Origin: Mycobacterium sp. GA-2829
GTDB lineage: Bacteria > Actinomycetota > Actinomycetes > Mycobacteriales > Mycobacteriaceae
Length of the DNA stretch: 64,000 bases
NCBI RefSeq assembly: GCF_001499965.1
Contig: NZ_LQIT01000023.1
Location: 62,001 to 126,000 of the forward strand
Reading direction: 5' to 3'
Positions within the stretch are counted from its first letter, which is position 1, and each line of letters begins with the position of its first letter. The notes under the pieces are model-generated. The model had not been told where the DNA came from. It worked only from the letters and a program-made list of their open reading frames with translations, and made no database searches. The position numbers were made by a program, and so were the translations under genes. Of the stretch, positions 16,796 through 27,058 are shown one piece after another.

Positions 16796-17401
16796 ATGGC
16801 TCGTTATACCGGACCCGCGACCCGCAAGTCGCGCCGCCTCGGCGTCGACCTCGTCGGTGGCGATCAGTCGTTCGAGAAGCGCCCCTACCCGCCCGGCCAG
16901 CACGGTCGCGCGCGGATCAAGGAGAGCGAATACCGCACCCAGCTGCAGGAGAAGCAGAAGGCCCGCTTCACCTACGGCGTGCTGGAGAAGCAGTTCCGTC
17001 GCTACTACGACGAGGCCAACCGGCAGCCCGGCAAGACCGGTGACAACCTGCTGCGCATCCTCGAGAGCCGGCTGGACAACGTCGTGTACCGCGCCGGCCT
17101 GGCGCGCACCCGCCGGATGGCCCGCCAGCTCGTCAGCCACGGCCACTTCACCGTCAACGGCGTCAAGGTCGACATCCCCAGCTACCGGGTGTCGCAGTAC
17201 GACATCATCGACGTCAAGGAGAAGTCGCTGAACACCGATCCGTTCGTGATCGCGCGGGAGACCGCGGGTGACCGGCCGATCCCGTCGTGGCTGCAGGTCG
17301 TCGGCGAACGCCAGCGCATCCTCGTCCACCAGTTGCCGGAGCGCGCGCAGATCGACGTGCCGCTGACCGAGCAGCTGATCGTCGAGCTCTACTCGAAGTA
17401 A
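16796..17401 (+). CDS. rpsD: 30S ribosomal protein S4
   Basis: A 201-residue protein that nucleates 16S folding. It starts MARYTGPATRKSRRLGVDL and contains an S4 RNA-binding domain (LDNVVYRAGLARTRRMARQL) in the middle. No cysteine zinc knuckle is present at the N terminus, so it is the C- form. The GGAGGATTTAGGA site precedes the ATG. Confidence 0.96.
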   Translation: MARYTGPATRKSRRLGVDLVGGDQSFEKRPYPPGQHGRARIKESEYRTQLQEKQKARFTYGVLEKQFRRYYDEANRQPGKTGDNLLRILESRLDNVVYRAGLARTRRMARQLVSHGHFTVNGVKVDIPSYRVSQYDIIDVKEKSLNTDPFVIARETAGDRPIPSWLQVVGERQRILVHQLPERAQIDVPLTEQLIVELYSK

Positions 17402-17460
17402 CACCCCCGGCCGTCCCGATGGCGGCAGGGTCACGCGGCATCAAATAGCGGGTGTCGTGA

Positions 17461-18528
<1,068 letters not shown>

Positions 18529-18590
18529 CCAAGCAATTCCGTCCCGGCCCTACCTGATACGGGGGTCGGCCCCATAAGGAGATAGTCGCA

Positions 18591-19172
18591 ATGCCCAAGC
18601 CCACCAAGGGCCCTCGCCTCGGCGGGTCGTCCTCGCACCAGAAGGCGCTGCTGGCCAACCTGGCCACGTCGCTGTTCGAGCACGGCCGGATCAAGACGAC
18701 CGAGCCCAAGGCACGGGCGCTGCGTCCGTACGCGGAGAAGCTGATCACCCACGCCAAGAAGGGCGATCTGCACAACCGGCGTGAGGTGCTCAAGAAGATC
18801 CGGGACAAGGATGTCGTGCACACCCTGTTCGCCGAGATCGGCCCGTTCTTCGCCGACCGTGAGGGTGGCTACACCCGCATCATCAAGGTCGAGCCGCGCA
18901 AGGGTGACAACGCCCCGATGGCGGTCATCGAGCTGGTGCGGGAGAAGACGGTGACGTCCGAGGCCAACCGCGCACGCCGTGCCGCCGGTTCGCAGAAGGT
19001 CGCCGCTGCCGCCGCGCCGCAGGCCGCCGTGGAGCCCGAGGCCGCCGAAGGCCCCGAGGCTACCGACGACGCGGTCGTGGCCGACGCGGAGGACACCACG
19101 GCTTCGGAGGCCTCGCGGTCGACCGAGACCGACGACCCCACAGCCGAGGGTTCGGACGCTGACAAGTCCTAG
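18591..19172 (+). CDS. rplQ: 50S ribosomal protein L17
   Basis: A 193-residue protein. The conserved core is [20 protein letters not shown] through about residue 120. An acidic Ala/Glu-rich tail of about 70 residues follows, typical of actinobacterial L17 and probably disordered. The terminator that follows starts 11 bases after the stop. Confidence 0.96.
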   Translation: MPKPTKGPRLGGSSSHQKALLANLATSLFEHGRIKTTEPKARALRPYAEKLITHAKKGDLHNRREVLKKIRDKDVVHTLFAEIGPFFADREGGYTRIIKVEPRKGDNAPMAVIELVREKTVTSEANRARRAAGSQKVAAAAAPQAAVEPEAAEGPEATDDAVVADAEDTTASEASRSTETDDPTAEGSDADKS

Positions 19173-19176
19173 TGAC

Positions 19177-20049
19177 ATGCCGAACAAGCCCGCCATCGAT
19201 TCCGATGGCGGGTTTGTTCGTCTTCGGCTCGATGTCAGCTACGACGGCACCGATTTCGCCGGCTGGGCGCCGCAGACCGGACAGCGCACCGTCGCCGGAG
19301 TGATCGACGAGGCGCTCACGACGGTCTTCCGCACCCCGTTGACCGTCCGCGCGGCCGGGCGCACCGATACCGGTGTGCACGCCACCGGACAGGTCGCCCA
19401 CGTCGACGTCCCGGACGCGGCTCTGCACCACGCCTATCCGCGCACCCCGCGCCCCGACGACCCCGAATTCCAGCCCCTGGTGCGCAGACTCGGCCGTTTC
19501 CTGCCCGTTGACGTGCGGGTCCGCGACATCACCCGTGCGCCTGCGGGTTTCGACGCACGCTTCTCGGCGCTGCGGCGCCACTACACCTATCGGCTCGGCA
19601 CCGCGTCGTACGGGGTGCAGCCGCAGCTGGCGCGGTTCGTCACACCGTGGCCCCGCCCGCTCGACGTCGACGCGATGAACGCGGCCAGCGCGCAGTTGGT
19701 CGGCCTGCGGGACTTCGCGGCCTTCTGCCGTCACCGCGAGCGCGCCACCACGATCCGCGATCTGCAACGGTTCGAGTGGACGCGCGAGGACGATCTGGTG
19801 ACGGCGTACGTCACCGCCGACGCGTTCTGCTGGTCGATGGTGCGGTCATTGGTCGGTGCGCTGCTCGCGGTGGGGGAGCACCGCCGCGAACCCGGCTGGT
19901 GCGCCGGGCTGTTGAGCGCGACCCGGCGGTCCAGCGAGTTCGCCGCCGCCCCCGCACAGGGCCTCACGCTCGTCGGCGTGGACTACCCGCCGGACGACGA
20001 ACTCGCGGCGCGCACGTTGGTGACGCGGGATCTGCGCGTTCTGGACTAG
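19177..20049 (+). CDS. truA: tRNA pseudouridine synthase A
   Basis: A 290-residue enzyme making pseudouridine 38-40 in tRNA anticodon arms. The start of the fold is [17 protein letters not shown] and the catalytic Asp is in [14 protein letters not shown]. The ATG at 19177 is the only usable start in frame: no ATG, GTG or TTG lies between it and the conserved YDGTDFAGW. The terminator hairpin is therefore within its coding sequence, so expression may depend on read-through or the true start may be unusual. Confidence 0.9.
   Translation: MPNKPAIDSDGGFVRLRLDVSYDGTDFAGWAPQTGQRTVAGVIDEALTTVFRTPLTVRAAGRTDTGVHATGQVAHVDVPDAALHHAYPRTPRPDDPEFQPLVRRLGRFLPVDVRVRDITRAPAGFDARFSALRRHYTYRLGTASYGVQPQLARFVTPWPRPLDVDAMNAASAQLVGLRDFAAFCRHRERATTIRDLQRFEWTREDDLVTAYVTADAFCWSMVRSLVGALLAVGEHRREPGWCAGLLSATRRSSEFAAAPAQGLTLVGVDYPPDDELAARTLVTRDLRVLD
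19183..19218. terminator. Intrinsic terminator after rplQ, inside the start of truA
   Basis: A perfect 10-bp stem CCCGCCATCG / CGATGGCGGG (19189-19198 and 19203-19212) has an ATTC loop. Flanking AACAAG and TTTGTT add six more pairs including one G-U. A T-rich stretch follows. It is the strongest Rho-independent terminator in the cluster, and it lies within the first 14 codons of truA. Confidence 0.8.
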
Positions 20050-20759
20050 ATCCGGCCTGCGATGAAGTCGGCGGCCTGGTTGACCATGCCCGCGTTGATG
20101 TAGGCGCGCGCCGCGTGGTCGGGCCAGTTGTCCCGCCACGTGTTCGGATCGGCCGGGCTGCAGATCGGGTCGGCGCCGTGGCACAGCTCGATGGTGCGTT
20201 CGCGGTAGAGGGGGCTGAAGTTCGTGATCGGCCCGACCCACGCGGCGCCGTTGCCGAACAGCGCGATCGCCGCGATGTGCGTGTCCATCCCCGGTGGCAG
20301 CGGCTTCTCGAAGCCGAACGCCGCGATCGGCGCGGCCAGCACGATGTCGGTGACCGCGGCGCCGAGCGAATAGCCGCCGAGCACCAGCCGGGTGTCGGGG
20401 CAGCGGCCCGCCATGTCCTGGATGCGCGAGCTCATGTCGTTGGCGCCGACGTCGACCTCGGTGTCGGCGGGGTACTGCACCGAGTACAGGCTGACGGTCT
20501 TGTCGGTCTTACTGCGCAGGGCGCTGATCAGAGCGTTGCCGATGATTCCGGCGCCGGGGGACTCGGTGCGGCCGCGCGCGAAGATCAGTTCGACCGGCGG
20601 GCACGATTGGGCGGAGGCGACGGCTGCGGTGCTCGGCAGCGCCGCGGGCGCGAGAAGGGAACCAGCGGCGACGATCACCGAAGCCAGGATCGTCAGACAC
20701 CGCCGAAACCGTTGAGGCGACGCAGATTGATCATGCATTTCGCCGATGGTAATCGACAT
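20046..20759 (-). CDS. Secreted cutinase-like esterase (second copy)
   Basis: A 237-residue secreted serine esterase. A signal peptide (about residues 15-45, ending near ASAQS) is followed by the cutinase fold [17 protein letters not shown]. The nucleophile elbow is GGYSLGAA, the Asp lies in GADPICSP, and the His is probably in WPDHAARAY. Elbow residue Leu replaces the usual Gln. The start ATG 20759 lies five bases after the upstream cutinase stop; ATG 20738 is an alternative. It overlaps the truA end by four bases tail to tail. The order truA-cutinases-ESX-4 matches M. tuberculosis Rv3451-Rv3452. Confidence 0.85.
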   Translation of the reverse strand: MSITIGEMHDQSASPQRFRRCLTILASVIVAAGSLLAPAALPSTAAVASAQSCPPVELIFARGRTESPGAGIIGNALISALRSKTDKTVSLYSVQYPADTEVDVGANDMSSRIQDMAGRCPDTRLVLGGYSLGAAVTDIVLAAPIAAFGFEKPLPPGMDTHIAAIALFGNGAAWVGPITNFSPLYRERTIELCHGADPICSPADPNTWRDNWPDHAARAYINAGMVNQAADFIAGRI

Positions 20760-20764
20760 GATCG

Positions 20765-21439
20765 TCAGACGAGCCCGGCTGCGAAACCCGCCGCCTGACC
20801 TATGAAAGGGGAAGTTTCGTAGCGGGTGTGCGCGAACGGGTTGCGGCCGTTCGAGCAGATCGGGTCCCCGTCGCTGCACAGATCGAGGCTGCGGCCGGCG
20901 AACAGACCCCGCGCCGAGACCGGGTTGCCGAACTTGGCGGCGGGGTTGCCGAACACCGCGACCGCCGCGACGTCACTGGACAGGTTGCCGGGCAGCGGTG
21001 GGGCCGAACCGATCTCGCCGATCCGGTCGCCGAGCGGCGGGACGCCCGCGAGCATGTCGACCACCGCGGCGCCCTGCGAGTAGCCGCCGAGCACGAACCG
21101 GGTGCCGGGGCACTGCGACGACACCGACGCAATGCGGGCGGTCGCGTCCGAGGCGCCCGCCGCCGTCGTCAGGAAGTCATAGGTGGCGGGGTAGTTCACG
21201 CCGTAGGTGCTCAGCGTGCGGCCGCCGAGGATGGGACGCATCGCGTCGGCGAGAGCCTGGCCGACCCGTCCGATACCCGCCGGCTCGCTGGTGCCGCGGG
21301 CGAAGATCAACTCCACATCGGAGCAGCCCTGCGCGGCAGCGCTGGGAGCGGGGCCCGCGGCGACGAGCGCACCCGCGGTGACGACGGACAGGGCGCTGGC
21401 GGCCAGGCGCGCAGCAACGCGAAGCGATCTCACCGGCAC
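20765..21439 (-). CDS. Secreted cutinase-like esterase (first copy)
   Basis: A 224-residue secreted serine esterase beginning with GTG 21439. The signal peptide has an arginine-rich start, a hydrophobic core and an AAAQGC end. The mature part starts [17 protein letters not shown]. The triad is Ser in GGYSQGAA, Asp in GDPICSNG and His in FAHTRYE. Paired cysteines fit the usual two disulfides. Mycobacterial family members hydrolyse acyl esters or act as phospholipases. It forms a two-gene operon with the copy at 20046. Confidence 0.88.
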   Translation of the reverse strand: MPVRSLRVAARLAASALSVVTAGALVAAGPAPSAAAQGCSDVELIFARGTSEPAGIGRVGQALADAMRPILGGRTLSTYGVNYPATYDFLTTAAGASDATARIASVSSQCPGTRFVLGGYSQGAAVVDMLAGVPPLGDRIGEIGSAPPLPGNLSSDVAAVAVFGNPAAKFGNPVSARGLFAGRSLDLCSDGDPICSNGRNPFAHTRYETSPFIGQAAGFAAGLV

Positions 21440-21456
21440 ATAATCACATAGATGGG

Positions 21457-22500
21457 CTAGCTACAGCCAACGGATCCCGGTTCCGGGTGCTCCTCGACCG
21501 GCAATTCCGGCCACATCGTCTCGCCGGCCAGTTCCCCCTGCCGGGCCAGCGCGAGCCCGACCAACACGACCGCTCCACCGACGGCCTGGGTGAGTGTGAT
21601 CGACTCGCTCAGCAGCAACCAGGCGGCCAGCACCGCGAACAGCACCTCGGACAGGCCCACCAGCGAGGCGAACCGCGGCCGCAGCCGCGCGATGCCGATG
21701 ATGCCCAGCGTGTAGGCGGTCGCGGTCGGGATCAGGCCCAGTGCGAGCACGGGCACGATCCACGGCACCGTCCAGCCCGCCACCACGGCGTCGTTGGCGG
21801 TGAAAATCATGGGCATGATGCCGACCACACCGAGCAGCGCGGTGATCGCGCCGCCGACGGCCAGGCCGCCCGCGGCCAGCGTGATGGGGTGGACACTGTC
21901 GGCGTTCTCGCCGCCGGTGGCGACCCGCTCCGACATCAGGAAGTAGCACGCGGCGCACACACCGGCGGCCAGCCCCCACGCGACGCCGATGATGTTGACG
22001 TTCGCGGCGGCGAATCCACCGGAGTCGATCACGCCGAGGACGAGCATGATGCCCATCACGGCCAGGGCGACGCCGGCCAGCGTCAGGTTTGTCGGCCTGC
22101 GGCGGGTGGTCGCCCACAGCCACCCCACGACCAGTAGCGGGGCCGTGTACTCGAGCAGTAGGGCCACGCCGACCGAGAGGTGGTTGACCGCGTTGTAGTA
22201 GAAGAGCTGCGCCCCGGCGATCGGCACGGCGCCGTAGATGCACACTGTGCGCCAGTGGGTGAGCGCCTCACGAAGCCAGCCGGGGCGGACGACGCACGCG
22301 AAGACCGCCATGATCAGCGCTCCGCCGGCGAGTCGCGCGGTGACCGCCGCGGTCGGGCTCCAGCCCGCGACCATCAGCGATTTGCCCAGCGGTCCGGACA
22401 TGCCGAACGCCAACGCGGAGCCGACCGCGAACATCAGCCCGGTGCGGAAGTGGTCGACCGGTGCACGCTGGGTGGTGAGCGCGCCGCTCGCCATGGACAC
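21457..22500 (-). CDS. DMT-superfamily exporter (EamA family)
   Basis: A 347-residue inner-membrane protein with about ten helices in two EamA repeats. Visible elements are GSALAFGMSGPLGKSL near the start, LLLEYTAPLLVVGWLW in the first repeat and ARLRPRFASLVGLSEVLFAV in the second. Such proteins export amino acids or other small metabolites; the substrate is unknown. It is divergent from the CGNR regulator at 22561, with direct repeats between them, which suggests control by that regulator. ATG 22500 was chosen; a second ATG two codons in is equally possible. Confidence 0.85.
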   Translation of the reverse strand: MSMASGALTTQRAPVDHFRTGLMFAVGSALAFGMSGPLGKSLMVAGWSPTAAVTARLAGGALIMAVFACVVRPGWLREALTHWRTVCIYGAVPIAGAQLFYYNAVNHLSVGVALLLEYTAPLLVVGWLWATTRRRPTNLTLAGVALAVMGIMLVLGVIDSGGFAAANVNIIGVAWGLAAGVCAACYFLMSERVATGGENADSVHPITLAAGGLAVGGAITALLGVVGIMPMIFTANDAVVAGWTVPWIVPVLALGLIPTATAYTLGIIGIARLRPRFASLVGLSEVLFAVLAAWLLLSESITLTQAVGGAVVLVGLALARQGELAGETMWPELPVEEHPEPGSVGCS

Positions 22501-22514
22501 CTCCAGAGGATGTA

Positions 22515-22584
22515 ATGAGTAAAATGAGCTTTGGTCCTGACCTTATCGACGGAAGGAGTCATGAGTCAAATGAATTTCACTCAT
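22515..22584. promoter_or_regulatory. Candidate operator repeats between exporter and CGNR regulator
   Basis: ATGAGTAAAATGAG begins at 22515 and ATGAGTCAAATGAA at 22561, a direct repeat with 12 of 15 bases equal. ACTCAT at 22579-22584 adds an inverted half to ATGAGT at 22561. The second copy covers the regulator's own start codon, as expected for autoregulation. Confidence 0.45.
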
Positions 22585-23133
22585 GACACCGAACTCACAC
22601 TGCGGGCGGCGTGTGTGCTGGTGAACAGCGACCGCATCGACGGTGAACAGCTCGCCGACCAGGCCGCGCTCGACGAGTACCTGGACGGTTTCGGCTGGAC
22701 CGGCCGGCGCGACCGGGACGACGCCGAGCTCGACGGGGTGCACCGGCTACGGAGGCGGCTGGGCAAGATCTGGGCGACCGCGGACGACGACGCCCGCACC
22801 GTCGGTCAGGTCAACGCCCTGCTCACCGACACCCGGGCGTCCCCGTGGCTGACCCGCCACCCGGAGATGCCGGAGTGGCATCTGCACCTGGCGTCGATCC
22901 ACGACCCGCTGTGGCAGCGGATGGGCGCCGAGATCGCCATGGCGCTCGCCGACCTGATCCGCGGCGGCGAACTGCGGCGGCTCAAGGTGTGCGCCGCCCC
23001 CGACTGCGAGGCGGTGCTGGTGGACTGGTCCCGAAACCGGTCGCGGATGTTCTGCGACACCGGCAACTGTGGGAACCGCCAGCACGTCGCGGCATACCGG
23101 GAGCGGCGCGCCAAGGAGTCCGAGGACGGCTAG
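22561..23133 (+). CDS. CGNR zinc-finger regulator (ABATE domain)
   Basis: A 190-residue protein. An N-terminal ABATE-type domain (about 1-135) precedes a CGNR zinc finger near the C terminus. The finger has cysteines in KVCAAPDCEAV and MFCDTGNCGNRQHVAAYRER. Such proteins are stress-related DNA-binding regulators. ATG 22561 follows GGAAGGAG; an upstream frame to 22531 lacks a ribosome site. The product probably controls the divergent exporter. Its end overlaps the convergent GGDEF gene by four bases. Confidence 0.82.
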   Translation: MSQMNFTHDTELTLRAACVLVNSDRIDGEQLADQAALDEYLDGFGWTGRRDRDDAELDGVHRLRRRLGKIWATADDDARTVGQVNALLTDTRASPWLTRHPEMPEWHLHLASIHDPLWQRMGAEIAMALADLIRGGELRRLKVCAAPDCEAVLVDWSRNRSRMFCDTGNCGNRQHVAAYRERRAKESEDG

Positions 23134-24266
23134 GAGTCGTCGGCGCCGAGCTGGCGGGCGTGGTCGAGCACGGCGGGCCGGTCGCACGACACGTAGCGCG
23201 CCTGGTTGCCGCCGGCGCGGCGGGCGTCGTACATCGCCATCGTCGCGATCGTGATCAGTTCGTCGAGCAGATCCGACGGCGGGCACGCGGCCAGCCCGCG
23301 CATCGGGGTGCTGACCACCCCCATACTCGCCGTCACCCGCGGCGGCGTCGCCGCGATCGCCTTGCGAACACGTTCGACGAGCGGGAACGAGTCCGTGGTC
23401 GAGAACGTGTCGGCGATCAGGTACTCGTCGTCACCGGTGTGGGCGACGAAGGCGTTGTGGCGGGTGGTCTCCCGCAGGGTCTGCCCGATCGCCACACGGG
23501 CCCGCTCGCACGCGAGCTCGCCGTCGGTCTCGCACAGCAGCCGCATGTTGTCGAGGTTGATCACCACCAGCACCAGCCGCTGGTCGTCGTCGCGGCTGCG
23601 CGAGACGACGTGGCCCGCGGCGCGGTAGAAGGCCTCCCGGTTGAGCAGGCCGGTCAGCGGGTCGATGTCGGCGTTGTCGACGTCGATGTCGACGGCGTAG
23701 AGCAGCAGATGGCAGGCGAACGGCACCGCGACGGTGACCGTCATGACAATGGTCAGCGCCGTCACCGTCCACACCACATCGGCCGTCTCGGCCAACCGGA
23801 ACGCCAGGGCGACACCGGTGAACTCGGCGAGTACGAACACCAGCACGATGTAGCGGGCGGTGTGGAACAGCGCGACGTAGGCGCCGAGCACCGCGAAGCC
23901 CGTCCCGAGCAAGAGACCCGTCGCGGGGTCGGACATGATGAGACATCCCGCGGAGATGCTCACCGCGGTCAGCACCACGAACATCCCGGACTGCAGCCGC
24001 GACGGCCAGCGGCGGCGTAGCCAGAACCCCGCCATCACCAGACAGGCGACGGTCACCACTCCGCCCAGCGTGCGCTCGGCGAGGGTGTCCGGGCCCGCGG
24101 CGCTCCACTGCATCGCGAGCGGGACGGCCCCGAGGATCGCGACGAACATCGCGATCAACCGGCACGTCGCCGACTGCGCCTCGCGGGCCGCCAGGAACGA
24201 GGTGAGCCAATAGAAGTGCTCGGGCTGGCGCCAGTACTGCCGCACCGCTTGGAACATCGGGCCCAC
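23130..24266 (-). CDS. Membrane protein with degenerate GGDEF domain
   Basis: A 378-residue protein. About six membrane helices (residues 35-205) precede a GGDEF-fold domain beginning DIDPLTGLLNREAF. The signature aligns as GDDEY in AHTGDDEYLI, so the second glycine of GGDEF is Asp. That residue contacts GTP in active diguanylate cyclases, so activity is doubtful; it may bind nucleotide or act as a receptor. The membrane part resembles the MASE-type sensor seen in other mycobacterial GGDEF proteins. The ligand is unknown. Confidence 0.82.
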   Translation of the reverse strand: MGPMFQAVRQYWRQPEHFYWLTSFLAAREAQSATCRLIAMFVAILGAVPLAMQWSAAGPDTLAERTLGGVVTVACLVMAGFWLRRRWPSRLQSGMFVVLTAVSISAGCLIMSDPATGLLLGTGFAVLGAYVALFHTARYIVLVFVLAEFTGVALAFRLAETADVVWTVTALTIVMTVTVAVPFACHLLLYAVDIDVDNADIDPLTGLLNREAFYRAAGHVVSRSRDDDQRLVLVVINLDNMRLLCETDGELACERARVAIGQTLRETTRHNAFVAHTGDDEYLIADTFSTTDSFPLVERVRKAIAATPPRVTASMGVVSTPMRGLAACPPSDLLDELITIATMAMYDARRAGGNQARYVSCDRPAVLDHARQLGADDS

Positions 24267-24397
24267 CTCCCACTGCTCGATCCACTGTAAGCCCGGCCGC
24301 CGACACTGCGGATGCAGTCGCGAAACCTCTCAGGTACGAAGGAAATCCGCGTCGAGTGGGGGTTCGAACCGCGGTTAGGCTTGCCTTCGGGGGTGAT

Positions 24398-25765
24398 ATG
24401 GGCCGACCGACCACCGGGCTGCACGTCAGCGGCTACCGGTTCCTGATGCGCCGGATGGTGCACGCGCTCGTGCGCGCCGACGCCGGGATGCTCGACGATC
24501 CGCTGCGCGGACAGTCGATCGCCCTCGCCGCCGGGGCGGTGCTCGCGGCGATCGCGGTGGCGGGCTGTGCGGTGCTGGCTGTCCTGCGCCCGCAGGGTGG
24601 TCTCGGTGATGCGCGGATCGTCATGGACGCCGACTCGGGGGCGCTCTACGTCCGCATCGACGACACCCTGCATCCGGTGCCCAACCTCGCCTCGGCGCGG
24701 CTGATCGTCGGTGAGCCGGCCGAACCACGTCCGGTGAGCGCGCGAGCGGTGGCCGCCGCGGCGCGGGGACCGCAGGTCGGCATCGCGGGGGCACCGGGGG
24801 CGATCGCCCCGGGGATCGCGCCGCTGGACGCCGGCTGGACGGTGTGCGACGACGCGGCGTCGACGACGGTGTCCGTGGGGCCGCAACGCCCGGGGGTCTT
24901 CGGTGCCGCCGTCCTGGTGTCGGCGCGTTCGGAAGGTCCGGCGACGACGTATCTGCTGTACGACGGGCGCCGCGCCGCCGTCGATCTGCGCGACCGCGCG
25001 GTCGTCCGTGCGCTGCGGCTCGACGGTGTGGCTCCGCGGCCGGTGTCGCGTACGTTGCTCGACGCGGTGCCGGAGGATCCGCCGATCACCGCGCCGACCG
25101 TGCCCCATGTCGGGGAACGCGGTGCGCTCGCCGGTCACCCTGTCGGCACCGTCGTCCGTCTCGAGCGTGCCGGGGTCACGGAGTACTACGTCGTGCTCGC
25201 CGACGGTGTGCAGCGCATCGGCGAGGTCACCGCCGATCTGATCCGGTTCACCGTCCGCCAGCGAGACGGGGACATCCCCACTGTCGCCCCGGGCGCGATC
25301 GCCGCGGCCGAGGTCCTCGACACGCTGCCGACCGCCACACATCCCGACCGGGTGACCGTCGCCGATCCCGCCGTACTGTGCGCGCACTGGGCGATGGCCG
25401 GCTCCGGCGTCACGACCATGCTCGGAGACGTTGCCCCAGCAGAACCTTCCGTGACGCTGGCACAGGCGGACGGGACGGGGCCGAACGTCGACGCCGTGAC
25501 GGTTCCACCCGGGTGCAGCGTCTACGCCCGACCGGTCGGCGTCACCGGAGCGGGCGGTGACGCACAGCCGCGGCTACTGATCACCGACCGCGGTGTGGTG
25601 TTCGGCGTTCCCGATGACGACACCGCCCGCAGCCTCGGGATCGCGCCGCCGCCGGTTCCGGCGCCCTGGCCGGTGCTCGCGCGGCTGCCCCGGGGACCCG
25701 AATTGAGCCGTGCCGCAGCCTCAGTCACGCGCGACGCGATCGGCGCGGGCGCGCCGGTGCGCTGA
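24398..25765 (+). CDS. eccB4: ESX-4 secretion component EccB4
   Basis: A 455-residue type VII secretion core protein. The short cytoplasmic N terminus holds GLHVSGYRFLMRRMVHAL, the EccB signature. One membrane helix (about 50-70) follows, then a large periplasmic repeat domain with two cysteines (about residues 148 and 326) that could form a disulfide. ATG 24398 is preferred over GTG 24356 because the signature starts just after it. Its last 45 bases overlap the end of mycP4 on the other strand. The gene belongs to ESX-4 with mycP4, eccD4 and eccC4. Confidence 0.9.
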   Translation: MGRPTTGLHVSGYRFLMRRMVHALVRADAGMLDDPLRGQSIALAAGAVLAAIAVAGCAVLAVLRPQGGLGDARIVMDADSGALYVRIDDTLHPVPNLASARLIVGEPAEPRPVSARAVAAAARGPQVGIAGAPGAIAPGIAPLDAGWTVCDDAASTTVSVGPQRPGVFGAAVLVSARSEGPATTYLLYDGRRAAVDLRDRAVVRALRLDGVAPRPVSRTLLDAVPEDPPITAPTVPHVGERGALAGHPVGTVVRLERAGVTEYYVVLADGVQRIGEVTADLIRFTVRQRDGDIPTVAPGAIAAAEVLDTLPTATHPDRVTVADPAVLCAHWAMAGSGVTTMLGDVAPAEPSVTLAQADGTGPNVDAVTVPPGCSVYARPVGVTGAGGDAQPRLLITDRGVVFGVPDDDTARSLGIAPPPVPAPWPVLARLPRGPELSRAAASVTRDAIGAGAPVR

Positions 25766-27058
25766 GGCGCTCACCCCCACCAGAGCCGTCACCGCCACGC
25801 AGAGCCCCGCACCGACCGCCGCGATCCGGCGTGGTCGCGGATCGGCCGCCACCTCCGCCCGGACCGCCACCGACCGTGGCGGCGTGTGTTCCGGCGCGAC
25901 GGGCGCACCCCCGCTCACGGCGGCGGCGACGTCGACGACGCCGTGCCCGACGACGGGATCCCACCCGGCCGCGGGCCGGTGCGCGGTGTCCTCGATACGC
26001 GCCATCACCTGTCGTGCGGTCAACTGCGGCCACCGGGAACGCACCAAAGCAGCGATCCCGGCCACCACCGGCGCGGCGTAACTCGTTCCGGCCAGCGGTG
26101 TCTCGCCCTTTGCCGCGGGCAGCGCGTCGACCAGTCCGTCACCGTCGGGATCGAGGGACACGACGTCCTCACCGGGGGCGGCGACGTCCACCCACGGTCC
26201 GGCGAGGCTGAATGTCGACGGAGCACCCTCGGCGGTCACCGATCCGACGGTGAGGACGAGGTCGTCGTACCAGGCGGGGCTGGCCACACTTTCGACGTGC
26301 TCCCAATCGGGGCCGTCGGTGCCCTGCGGGTTCTGGGCGGGACACTGCCCGGCCCCGCCCACGTTGCCCGCCGCGGTCACGACGACGACGTTGCGGACGT
26401 CCACGGCGTAGGCCAGGGCCGCGCCCAAGGCGCGATCGTCGAGTGCGTCGGCCGCCGCCAGGCACGCCACCGACGACACGTTGATCACTGTGGCCCCCTG
26501 GTCGGCCGCGGCACGGACCGCGGCGGCGAGGGTCTGCACATCGCCGTAGCCGGCGGCGCCGGGTTCGTCGACCGGTCCGAACCTGTTGCTGGACTGGCGG
26601 ATTCCCAGCACGGCGGCGTCGGGCGCGACGCCGCTGAATTCTCCTGTCGCGGCGATGATCCCGGCCACCAGCGTGCCGTGTCCGTCGCAGTCGTCGGTGC
26701 CGTCGCCGGTCGAGACGTAGTCACCGCCGGGGAGCAGGCGGGGGAGCAGCCGATGCCGCGCCACCCCGGTGTCGATGACCGCGACGGTCTGACCCGCGCC
26801 GCGGCTGAGCGGCCACACGTCGGGCAGGTCGAGCATGTCCAACTGCCGTCGGCCACCGGAGGAACCCGGTCGGCGCACCGCGCCCGCACACGGTGAGCGC
26901 AGTTCGGTGCGGTCCCGCGGCGCGGGTGGTGCCGCGTCGGGCAGAAACTTCTCGTCGACGGCGGGCGGGGTCACCGCGGACGCCACCGGGCTGGTGGCCA
27001 ACGGCACGGCCGCGACGACGAGTCCGGTGGCCGCCGCAGCGGCGAGCCGGGCCGTCAC
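25721..27058 (-). CDS. mycP4: ESX-4 mycosin, subtilisin-like protease
   Basis: A 445-residue membrane-anchored serine protease that stabilises and processes type VII substrates. It has an N-terminal signal, then the triad Asp96 (VAVIDTGV), His127 (DGHGTLVAG) and Ser326 (GTSYAAPVVAG), with oxyanion Asn232 in TAAGNVGG. One C-terminal membrane helix ends the protein (IAAVGAGLCVAVTALVGV). The GTG at 27058 overlaps the eccD4 stop (GTGA). The frame stays open far upstream, but that part is antisense of eccD4 and is not coding. Confidence 0.92.
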   Translation of the reverse strand: MTARLAAAAATGLVVAAVPLATSPVASAVTPPAVDEKFLPDAAPPAPRDRTELRSPCAGAVRRPGSSGGRRQLDMLDLPDVWPLSRGAGQTVAVIDTGVARHRLLPRLLPGGDYVSTGDGTDDCDGHGTLVAGIIAATGEFSGVAPDAAVLGIRQSSNRFGPVDEPGAAGYGDVQTLAAAVRAAADQGATVINVSSVACLAAADALDDRALGAALAYAVDVRNVVVVTAAGNVGGAGQCPAQNPQGTDGPDWEHVESVASPAWYDDLVLTVGSVTAEGAPSTFSLAGPWVDVAAPGEDVVSLDPDGDGLVDALPAAKGETPLAGTSYAAPVVAGIAALVRSRWPQLTARQVMARIEDTAHRPAAGWDPVVGHGVVDVAAAVSGGAPVAPEHTPPRSVAVRAEVAADPRPRRIAAVGAGLCVAVTALVGVSASAHRRARADRVARD

